Shown: positions 8,005 to 13,751 of the stretch, piece by piece
Position numbering within the stretch: position 1 is the stretch's first letter
How the letters are laid out: every line of letters starts with the position of its first letter
Assembly (NCBI GenBank): GCA_937886445.1
Contig: CALGBY010000119.1
Span: 1-16,495 of the forward strand
From: an uncultured Clostridia bacterium
GTDB lineage: Bacteria > Bacillota > Clostridia > Christensenellales > Aristaeellaceae
Direction: 5' to 3'
Length of the DNA stretch: 16,495 nt
Made by a program: the position numbers and the translations under genes
The notes under the pieces: generated by a model
What the model was told of the DNA's origin: nothing
Seen by the model: only the letters and a program-made list of their open reading frames with translations
The model's database searches: none

Positions 8005-8355
8005 CTATTTCAGTTTTACAGCGGGCTTCAGGGGCTTCGCGTCCGGGTACTCATCCGCGGCTTCAAGAAGCAGGAGCTGCAGGTCATCGGATACATCGTC
8101 CGAAGGGTCTGTGTAATCCAGCTTTTTCAGAAGCAAGCATTGCGCCTGCTCCGGGGCGGCGCTGTAGGCTTTCTGCAGGTCACGGTTTGGAAAACTGCCC
8201 ATGTTCAGCTGGAACAGGATGCTGTTGCGGTCCGCTGCCGCGTCCTGTGCGGGGGCAAGCCAGATGTCCTCTCCGCACCGGACCGCGATCACGCCCTTCT
8301 CCGGACGGCGGTTTTTATACTGCTCGCGCAGTTCCTTTCTGCGATCGTTATCCAT
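8005..8355 (-). CDS. Degenerate GIY-YIG nuclease-like small protein
   Basis: A 116-aa soluble protein. Its layout resembles small Firmicute GIY-YIG family proteins: a charged N-terminal helix (1-19), then GVIAVRC (21-27) where GxYxI is expected, WLAP (32-35) where YIG is expected, and RNSILFQLNMGSFPNRDLQKAY (43-64), which matches the family's NRHKFQLNNGSHPNKELQ region. The C-terminus is acidic and helical. Key GIY-YIG tyrosines are missing, so nuclease activity is unlikely and the family assignment is tentative. The ATG lies one base after the stop of the upstream XRE-desulfoferrodoxin gene, so the two are translationally coupled. A binding or accessory role to that regulator is inference. 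Confidence 0.7.
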   Translation of the reverse strand: MDNDRRKELREQYKNRRPEKGVIAVRCGEDIWLAPAQDAAADRNSILFQLNMGSFPNRDLQKAYSAAPEQAQCLLLKKLDYTDPSDDVSDDLQLLLLEAADEYPDAKPLKPAVKLK

Positions 8356-8356
8356 G

Positions 8357-8956
8357 TCAGTACTGCCCTCTTTTGATCTTCATACTGTACAGCCCGTGGC
8401 GGTTGCAGTACCAGTATACGCGCTCAAGGCCGCGCAAGGGGAAGCGCGCTTCGGCGGCCTCCTCGGGGTACAGCTTCACCAGAGAAAAGCCGCGGGGCGT
8501 GTAGGCGGCAAGGAAGGAAATGTGGTGATCTCTCGTCATTTCGTGGGAAAAGGAGAGGTAAAGCTCGTCCTCCGCGCGGCTGACGGCGGGGGTATGCTCG
8601 CTGTCGGGGCTTTCCGCGGTGAGCGGGGGCAGGGTGATGCCGTGGCAGGTCACACAGGCGCTGCCCATGCCGAACAGGATATTGCCGCATACCGGGCATA
8701 CATAGAGCACGCTTTTCAGGATATTGGCGGCCGGGTTGCGGTTGACGCGGTCTTCTCCGCACAGCAGCTCTGTGACGGATATGTTGAGCGCCTCCGAAAG
8801 AGACGGAAGCAGGGTGATATCGGGATATCCCTTTCCGTTTTCCCAACGGGACACCGCCTGCTCGCTTACATGCAGCTTCTCTGCCAGATCCGCCTGCGTA
8901 AGGTGATCCCGCTCCCGTAATGCGCGGATCAGCGCGCCTGTAACATAGCTGTTCAT
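8357..8956 (-). CDS. XRE transcriptional regulator fused to a desulfoferrodoxin/superoxide reductase-like domain
   Basis: A 199-aa protein. Residues 6-62 are a Cro/C1-type helix-turn-helix (LTQADLAEKLHVSEQAVSRWENGKG). Residues 84-106 hold a metal-site candidate, CPVC...CVTC (C87, C90, C101, C104), at the place of the desulforedoxin domain. Residues 118-190 match the superoxide reductase core: H121 (SEHTP), H138 and H144 (SHEMTRDH, six apart as in the family) and C184/H187 (YCNRHGL). All five ferrous-site ligands of desulfoferrodoxin are thus present. It is probably cytosolic and could sense superoxide, oxygen or iron, or detoxify superoxide at DNA; this is inferred. ATG at 8956 has AGGAGG seven bases upstream. 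It is first of two genes, transcribed divergently from the VanW gene. Confidence 0.85.
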   Translation of the reverse strand: MNSYVTGALIRALRERDHLTQADLAEKLHVSEQAVSRWENGKGYPDITLLPSLSEALNISVTELLCGEDRVNRNPAANILKSVLYVCPVCGNILFGMGSACVTCHGITLPPLTAESPDSEHTPAVSRAEDELYLSFSHEMTRDHHISFLAAYTPRGFSLVKLYPEEAAEARFPLRGLERVYWYCNRHGLYSMKIKRGQY

Positions 8957-8983
8957 CGTTTCGCCTCCTCTGAGAACACCTTC

Positions 8984-9012
8984 AGTGTAGCAGAGAAAGG
9001 GAAAAAACACAA
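8984..9012 (-). promoter_or_regulatory. Promoter of the XRE-desulfoferrodoxin operon
   Basis: Read on the minus strand: TTGTGT (complement of 9007-9012), 17-bp spacer, TACACT (complement of 8984-8989), preceded by TGC (extended -10). The start site would be near 8977, about 20 nt before the coding start. Autoregulation by the XRE protein is likely, but no clear palindrome was identified. Confidence 0.6.
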
Positions 9013-9080
9013 TCAACGCCTGCTTGATATGCTTTTTGTTGCCGCAAAAGCACGGAAAAACGGCAAAAACGGGCCGCGTA

Positions 9081-9109
9081 TTGACAAAAACGCGTTCAAA
9101 AGATAGAAT
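9081..9109 (+). promoter_or_regulatory. Promoter of the VanW-TetR-FRG genes
   Basis: A perfect -35 TTGACA (9081-9086), 17-bp spacer and -10 TAGAAT (9104-9109). The start site would be near 9116, giving a leader of about 70 nt. It is divergent from the XRE promoter, separated by about 70 bases. Confidence 0.8.
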
Positions 9110-9186
9110 ATAGTAGAAAACGGTATGTTTTTTTCGGGCGCAAAAACGGGCCCGTCAGAGCCTCGACCGGAGGTGGAGCATAGGCA

Positions 9187-10905
9187 ATGTCACTGTACCC
9201 GCAGTATGATCAGAGGCCGCCGGATAACGCGCCGGTGCCGGATGACTGGGGAGAGCCCGTCCCGGGGGCGGGCGCGCGGCCCCGCGCGGATGAGCCGGAG
9301 AACGCGTATATGCCGCCGTTTGCCGATGATATAGGCGAATGGGGCTCGTATCCGGAGCAGCCGCTGCACAGGCGTTCGGACCGGCACAGGCGCAAAAAAG
9401 AGGAGCGGCCGGTGTACCGGGCGTCGTTTTCAGACGCGCGGGAGCATAGGGAAACGGACGGTGTGAAAAAACGCTCCGGCGAAAGAAGACTCTGGGCGCC
9501 GGTGTGCGTGGTGCTGAGCGCGGTGAGCATTGCCGTGATCGCCCTGATACTGAACGGGTATCTGGACGCGCTGGCGTGCGAAAGGGCGGCGGAGACCCGC
9601 TATGCCGTGCTTTACAGCGGCCGCCTGCCGGAAAATGTGTTTATTGACGATGTGTATGTGGGCGGTCTCACGCCCGATGAGGCGGCGGCGCGCCTTTCCG
9701 GGCAGACCGAAACGGGACGCACCGGGCTGGACCTGCGCGTATGCTCGGACAGCGGCGCGGTGTACCGCGTTACGGAGGAGCAGATCCCCTTCAGCCGTAA
9801 TACCGGCGTTGTGATCACGCAGGCTGCCGCCTTTTCCTGGCAGGGCATGCGCGGCACGGAGGATGCTTCGATCTCTCCCGCGGAATACCGCCTGAGAAAT
9901 CTGGACGCGCTGAAGAACGATCCCGTGGGCGCGCGGTATTACACAAGGGTGACCTGGTCCAACGAGGATGTGCTGCGCACGGTCAGCCAGATCGCGGGCG
10001 CGGAGGACCGCCCTGTGAAGGACAGTGAGGCGGTGTTTGATATCGCTTCGCGCACCTTTTCCTACAGCGAGGAGCAGGAGGGCATAAAGCTGAACGCCAC
10101 GGGGCTGTATGAGAGCCTGGTATCGCTGCTGGACGGCGGGGTGTTCCGGGGAGAGGTACGGGCCGAAACGGAGATCACGCAGCCGCGGGTGTATCTCGCG
10201 CAATTGATGAACAGCTTCGGGCTGATCTCGACCTACACCACGCAGACCACCGATGACCGCGACCGCAACACCAATGTGCGCCTCGCCTGTGAGGCGGTGA
10301 ACGGTACGGCGGTGCTGCCCTTCCAGCTGTTTTCCTTCAACGCGGCCACCGGGCAGCGCACGGAGCAGAAGGGCTACCGGCCCGCCGCGGCCATCGCCGG
10401 GGGAACGACGGTGGATGAGATAGGCGGCGGGGTGTGCCAGGTGAGCAGCACGCTGTTCAACGCGGCCGCCATGGCGGGGCTTGAAATACGGGAACGCTCT
10501 CCCCACACCTGGCCCTCCGGCTATGTGGATAAGGGACGGGACGCCACGGTGAACTGGCCCAACCTGGACTTTACCTTTGTAAACGACCGGGATACGCCCG
10601 TTTACATCATCGCGGAATACCATAACAGAACCTGCACCGTCAGCCTGTACGGCAAACTGCTTCCGCCGGGCGAAAGCATCCTGCTGGAAACAGAGGTGAT
10701 CCGGGAGGAGGCGCCGCCGGAGGAACCGGTGTATGTATATAATGAAGAGTTGCCCGCCGGCACCGAGCGGCAGAAAAAGAAGGCGCGCACGGGCTACACC
10801 GTGAACACCTGGCGCGTCTATACGGGCGGCGGGGCTGAGATCAACAGAGAGCTGCTGTGCGTATCGGATTACAAAATGATTCAGGAGACCATAGAATATC
10901 ACTGA
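9187..10905 (+). CDS. Membrane-anchored VanW-family protein
   Basis: A 572-aa protein. Residues 1-102 are a hydrophilic, proline- and charge-rich cytoplasmic segment. Residues about 103-123 (LWAPVCVVLSAVSIAVIALI) form one membrane helix, so the rest is extracytoplasmic. Residues about 150-320 resemble the YoaR-like putative peptidoglycan-binding region that precedes VanW domains. Residues about 341-487 are the VanW domain with its hallmark GGGVCQVSSTLFNAA (C417) and SPHTWPSGYVDKGRDATVNWP. The C-terminus (about 530-572) resembles a G5-like beta module. VanW was first seen in vancomycin-resistance clusters, but its biochemical role is not established; a cell-wall role is likely. The start has GGAGGTGGAG 9-13 bases upstream. 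No other van genes are present. Confidence 0.92.
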   Translation: MSLYPQYDQRPPDNAPVPDDWGEPVPGAGARPRADEPENAYMPPFADDIGEWGSYPEQPLHRRSDRHRRKKEERPVYRASFSDAREHRETDGVKKRSGERRLWAPVCVVLSAVSIAVIALILNGYLDALACERAAETRYAVLYSGRLPENVFIDDVYVGGLTPDEAAARLSGQTETGRTGLDLRVCSDSGAVYRVTEEQIPFSRNTGVVITQAAAFSWQGMRGTEDASISPAEYRLRNLDALKNDPVGARYYTRVTWSNEDVLRTVSQIAGAEDRPVKDSEAVFDIASRTFSYSEEQEGIKLNATGLYESLVSLLDGGVFRGEVRAETEITQPRVYLAQLMNSFGLISTYTTQTTDDRDRNTNVRLACEAVNGTAVLPFQLFSFNAATGQRTEQKGYRPAAAIAGGTTVDEIGGGVCQVSSTLFNAAAMAGLEIRERSPHTWPSGYVDKGRDATVNWPNLDFTFVNDRDTPVYIIAEYHNRTCTVSLYGKLLPPGESILLETEVIREEAPPEEPVYVYNEELPAGTERQKKKARTGYTVNTWRVYTGGGAEINRELLCVSDYKMIQETIEYH

Positions 10906-10945
10906 TGCCGGGGGCGGAGCCCCTTCGGGCAGGAAAGGAAAAACT

Positions 10946-11719
10946 GTGAAAAAAGGCGAGATCAAGAGGAAAAACCTGCTGGAGGAAGCGGAAAAACTGT
11001 TTTTTCTGAAGGGCTATTTCCCCACCGGCATCAATGAGCTGGTGGAAGTGTTCCACTGCACCAAGGGCAGCTTTTACCATCATTTTTCAAGCAAGCTGCA
11101 GATCCTGAGCGAGGTGTGCGCGCTGAGGAGCGAAAAGGCCTTTGCCGAATACAAAAAGCAGTCCTACTTAAGAAACGCGGACCGGCTGAACGGCCTGCTC
11201 TACTATGCCCTGCCCTTCCGCACGGGCGAAAAGCAGATGCTGAGCATGATACTGCCTCTGGCCGGAAGCACCGAGGCGGACGCGGTGATCCAGGCGGTGC
11301 TCCGCGCGCAGCGCGCCGTGTTTCTGCCCGAAATGGAAAGGCTGCTTGAAAGTATGCGCGAAAAGGGCGAATGCTATTTCTTCCAGCCCGCCCTGCCCTC
11401 CCTGCTGTTTGACGCCTATGCCGCACTGTACCAGAAGCTGCTGTCCTGCTGCGCCGTGTATGTGAACACCGGCGCGCGCGGGCCGGAGATCGAGGCAATC
11501 AACGCCGCGCGCTTCCTGTTTGAACGCCTGCTGGATCTGCCCTACGGCAGCATGGTGATCATCGATCCTGATGAGGCCGTGAGCGCCGCGTGGAACGCCG
11601 CGCACATCGCCACGGAAAACGGGGAGCCTGAAGTACCGAAGGAAAACGCCGTGCTGGAGGAGGCCCGCAAGGCCGCTGACTTTGCCCAAAGAAACGCTGA
11701 GGAGGCAGACCATGAATGA
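10946..11719 (+). CDS. TetR/AcrR-family regulator with C-terminal extension
   Basis: A 257-aa protein. The N-terminal helix-turn-helix (about 9-55) is typical of TetR: LLEEAEKLFFLKGYFPTGIN, then VFHCTKGSFYHHFSSK (35-50). The ligand-binding half is divergent. The protein is longer than the usual 190-210 aa because of a C-terminal acidic, Ala-rich tail (about 200-257) ending EEARKAADFAQRNAEEADHE. It uses a GTG start at 10946 with AGGAAAGG upstream. It lies 40 bases after the VanW stop; that gap has a GGGGC/GCCCC hairpin (10911-10923) but no T-run, so read-through is likely. Its stop overlaps the FRG gene start by 8 bases. Ligand and targets are unknown. Confidence 0.85.
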   Translation: MKKGEIKRKNLLEEAEKLFFLKGYFPTGINELVEVFHCTKGSFYHHFSSKLQILSEVCALRSEKAFAEYKKQSYLRNADRLNGLLYYALPFRTGEKQMLSMILPLAGSTEADAVIQAVLRAQRAVFLPEMERLLESMREKGECYFFQPALPSLLFDAYAALYQKLLSCCAVYVNTGARGPEIEAINAARFLFERLLDLPYGSMVIIDPDEAVSAAWNAAHIATENGEPEVPKENAVLEEARKAADFAQRNAEEADHE

Positions 11720-12530
11720 GATCGTGATCCACAGCTGGGATGAACTGCAGAAGGAGATCTTTTCCGGCGTATGGGATCCAAGGATCATGCGCTACCGCGA
11801 CAGCTGCGTGTACCGCGGCTGCTCGGACAAAAACTGGAGCCTGCGCCCGCTGCTCAACCGCGTGTGCGCGCACGACCTGTCGCTTGAAAAGCAGATGCTG
11901 CGCTCTTTCCGCAAGTACGGCTATGCCGATCTGACGCCCGGCGCTTCCTTCTGGCAAACGGTGGCCATTGCCCAGCAGTACGGGCTGCCCACCCGCCTGC
12001 TGGATTTTACCTACTCTCCCCTTGTGGCGGCGCACTTTGCCACGGAGGATCAGAACGCTTATGACCGTGACGGCATCATCTGGTGCGTGCAGAGCGATAA
12101 AATGAACGCCCAGCTGCCGCCGCGCCTGTATAATATGCTCAGGGAGGAGCGCTGCAATGTGTTCAGCATGGAAATGATGGACCGCATCGCGGGCAGCTTT
12201 GATGAGCTGAAATCCCTGTCCGACCGGCCGTTCACCCTGTTTTTTGAGCCGGCCAGCGCGGTGGACCGTATTGCCAACCAGTACGCGCTGTTTGCCGTGT
12301 GCAGTGATGTGGCCACCCAGCTGGATGAGATCCCGCTCGCGGAGCAATCGGTACGCAAGCTGATCATCCCGCGCGAGGTGAAGCTGGAGATACGCGACAA
12401 GCTGGATTATATCAATATCTCGGAGCGTATGATCTATCCGGGGCTTTCGGGCGTGTGCAAATGGATCACCCGCCGTTTTATGGATCTGGGGCCGAAATAC
12501 AACGGCCCGCGGGATGAGCAAAAGGAATAA
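11712..12530 (+). CDS. FRG-domain protein
   Basis: A 272-aa soluble protein with both FRG family signatures: YRG at 34-36 (CVYRGCSDKNWSLRPLLNR) and QQYGLPTRLLDFTYSPLVAAHFA (88-110), plus the later conserved RIANQYALFAV segment. FRG domains are widespread in bacteria and phages; their biochemistry is not settled, and a nucleotide- or NAD-related activity has been proposed. The start is ATG at 11712 with GAGGAGG seven bases upstream, inside the end of the TetR gene (8-base overlap), so the two products are translationally coupled. An in-frame upstream start at 11682 lacks such a site. No defence nuclease, protease or phage gene accompanies it here, so a defence role is only a guess. Confidence 0.88.
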   Translation: MNEIVIHSWDELQKEIFSGVWDPRIMRYRDSCVYRGCSDKNWSLRPLLNRVCAHDLSLEKQMLRSFRKYGYADLTPGASFWQTVAIAQQYGLPTRLLDFTYSPLVAAHFATEDQNAYDRDGIIWCVQSDKMNAQLPPRLYNMLREERCNVFSMEMMDRIAGSFDELKSLSDRPFTLFFEPASAVDRIANQYALFAVCSDVATQLDEIPLAEQSVRKLIIPREVKLEIRDKLDYINISERMIYPGLSGVCKWITRRFMDLGPKYNGPRDEQKE

Positions 12531-12680
12531 GCCCGCGTTTCTCTTTTGAACGCCTTCACGGGGGCGGGCGGCAGCCGCGAAAAACGGTGAGAATATCATC
12601 GGCCTGCTGGCTATTCGGGAAATCTGTTCGTATATTCTTATGTAAGCCTGAGAGCATAACAGATGAAAAGGAGGCCCATT

Positions 12681-12941
12681 ATGGATATGATGAACAGGAT
12701 TGAGCTGAAGGATGAGCTGCTGCAGAATGTGACCGGCGGAGATCAGAAGCATTATGATGAGCTTTGCGAAAAGGCGGAAGCCTTTGTGAAAGTATGCGTT
12801 GAAAATGGGCTGAGCAAGGCTTACTATCAGTGTGAAATGAAAAAAATCATGGATGATTATATCGGAAAAGGCATGCTGGCAGGCAACGAACCCGGAAACC
12901 TGTGGAGAATCGTAGAGTATTACAGCCACAAGTTAAGGTAA
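12681..12941 (+). CDS. Small protein with double-glycine leader (candidate secreted peptide)
   Basis: An 86-aa protein. Residues 1-20 (MDMMNRIELKDELLQNVTGG) have the double-glycine leader pattern of class II bacteriocins and related peptides (L-x-x-E-L-x-x-V-x-GG) that C39-peptidase ABC transporters cleave after GG. The remaining 66 residues are helical-looking, charged and amphipathic, with three cysteines (C29, C39, C51) and a C-terminal WRIVEYYSHKLR. AAGGAGG ends six bases before ATG 12681, a strong site; an in-frame ATG at 12663 lacks one. No transporter, immunity gene or modification enzyme is nearby, so export would need genes elsewhere. It could be a bacteriocin-like or signalling peptide; no family was recognised for the mature part. 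Confidence 0.75.
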   Translation: MDMMNRIELKDELLQNVTGGDQKHYDELCEKAEAFVKVCVENGLSKAYYQCEMKKIMDDYIGKGMLAGNEPGNLWRIVEYYSHKLR

Positions 12942-13029
12942 AAACAGTCAGCCTGTCTTTCAGAATGGATCACACAAAAACAGGTGAAGCTGCTTTCCAC
13001 CGAAGGACTGCTGTACGGCTCCCTCCCCG
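12942..13029. other. Short intergenic link before the repeat array
   Basis: Non-coding sequence between the double-glycine peptide gene and the first repeat-type hairpin. No promoter or ORF is convincing here. Confidence 0.4.
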
Positions 13030-13037
13030 GGATGCAT

Positions 13038-13062
13038 CGAAGGGTCGCAGCCTTCGGTTTTT
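13038..13062 (+). terminator. HP3-type terminator after the double-glycine peptide gene
   Basis: CGAAGG (13038-13043) pairs with CCTTCG (13051-13056) and GTTTTT follows. It is the first plausible terminator downstream of the gene at 12681-12941 and is a diverged copy of the HP3 element repeated further on. Confidence 0.55.
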
Positions 13063-13122
13063 GATCCGTTCCCAAGGAAGCGATGATCAAAAGAGGCTGC
13101 CTGATTGATCAGTGATTCCGTA

Positions 13123-13235
13123 ATCTGCTTCCGATCGAAAAATGAGCGCTTCCGGTGTATGCTTTTCACCGGAAGCGCTTTTTACAGGAGGCGGATGAAT
13201 CGAACGAAAGCAGGTAATGCCCAGCTTTCGTTCGA
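13123..13235 (+). repeat. Repeat unit 1: HP1 and HP2
   Basis: HP1: outer arm ATCTGCTTCC (13123-13132) pairs with GGAGGCGGAT (13187-13196) using two T-G pairs. The apical 13-bp perfect stem is 13145-13157 with 13167-13179, followed by TTTT. HP2: TCGAACGAAAGC (13200-13211) pairs with GCTTTCGTTCGA (13224-13235), 12 bp perfect. The 75-bp block seen in the other units is absent. Confidence 0.7.
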
Positions 13236-13366
13236 AGGGCGCAGTCCCGTTTCCTCCCCAAGGATGCATCGAAGGGCCGCAGCCCCGTTCCCTCCCCAAG
13301 GATGCATCGAAGGGCCGCAGCCCCGTTCCCTTCCCGGGATGCATCGAAGGGCCGCAGCCCTTCGAT
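13233..13366 (+). repeat. Tandem ~38-bp direct repeats carrying the HP3 core
   Basis: The unit GGATGCATCGAAGGGCCGCA plus a C-rich tail starts at 13262, 13300 and 13337 (periods 38 and 37). A partial copy lacking the first bases joins the end of HP2 at about 13233. Only the last copy regains a full 10-bp stem (ATCGAAGGGC 13343-13352 with GCCCTTCGAT 13357-13366) followed by a T-run; the earlier copies end in CCCGTTCCC and cannot close it. Local expansion by slippage is the simplest explanation. Confidence 0.75.
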
Positions 13367-13540
13367 TTTCTATCCGCAGGCGGCGACATGTGCGTCGCCG
13401 AGGAGCGGCTGGAAGCCGCTTCCGATATTGGTTTCCGGCCGTAAAATGAGCGTTTTAGGTGTATACGGATCACCGAAAATGCCATTTTACAGGAAACCGA
13501 TGTGATCGTGTGAAAGCGGGTTACGCCCCGCTTTCGCACG
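13337..13540 (+). repeat. Repeat unit 2: HP3, 75-bp block, HP1, HP2
   Basis: HP3 13343-13366. The block 13372-13446 holds CGGCGAC/GTCGCCG (13381-13400) and AGCGGCT/AGCCGCT (13404-13420). HP1: 12-bp outer stem 13425-13436 with 13492-13503, GGCC bulge, GTAAAAT/ATTTTAC (13441-13447, 13484-13490), then an apical stem with one mismatch. HP2: 14 bp, 13507-13520 with 13527-13540, one T-G pair. Confidence 0.75.
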
Positions 13541-13543
13541 AAA

Positions 13544-13738
13544 GGATGCATCGAAGGGCCGTAGCCCTTCGATTTTTGATCCGCAGGCGGCGACATGCGC
13601 GTCGCCGAGGAGCGGCTGGAAGCCGCTTCCTATATCCGTTTCCGGCCGTAAAAAGAGCGTTCCCGTTTTACGGAAACGCCTTTTTACAGGAAACGGATGT
13701 AGTCGAAAGCAAGCGCGGCCTGCCCCGCTTGCTTTCGA
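13544..13738 (+). repeat. Repeat unit 3: HP3, 75-bp block, HP1, HP2
   Basis: HP3 13550-13573 with a T-run. The block 13579-13653 is nearly identical to the one in unit 2. HP1: 13-bp outer stem 13631-13643 with 13689-13701, GGCC bulge, GTAAAAA/TTTTTAC, apical stem 13657-13666 with 13670-13679. HP2: TCGAAAGCAAGCG (13703-13715) with CGCTTGCTTTCGA (13726-13738). HP1 also ends in T-runs on the minus strand and could terminate the convergent gene at 13752. Confidence 0.75.
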
Positions 13739-13751
13739 TGGGCGCAGCCCA

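Larger units (their letters stand above)
13030..13746 (+). repeat. Hairpin-rich tandem repeat array (possible structured RNA)
   Basis: About 720 bases without a credible gene, built from recurring elements: HP1, a long interrupted hairpin with outer arms, an AT stem and an apical stem (13123-13196, 13425-13503, 13631-13701); HP2, a 12-14 bp hairpin (13200-13235, 13507-13540, 13703-13738); HP3, a ATCGAAGGGC stem with CGCA-type loop; and a 75-bp block with two small hairpins (13372-13446 and 13579-13653, 207 bases apart, almost identical). Stem sequences differ between copies while pairing is kept, and several stems use T-G pairs that form only in a plus-strand RNA. It lies between a plus-strand and a convergent minus-strand gene. 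Similar arrays may occur elsewhere in the genome; this cannot be seen here. Confidence 0.8.

Noticed and set aside
9430..10965. A 511-codon minus-strand open frame
   Set aside because: It is the antisense of the VanW gene, with no ribosome binding site and a biased composition.
12531..12566. Terminator after the FRG gene (GCCCGC/GCGGGC)
   Set aside because: The 6-bp stem has a long loop and no T-run after it.
11559..12929. A 456-codon minus-strand open frame across three genes
   Set aside because: It runs antisense to the TetR, FRG and small peptide genes and has no recognisable domain.
13233..13366. CRISPR array
   Set aside because: Units are contiguous 37-38 bp copies without unique spacers, and no cas gene is present.
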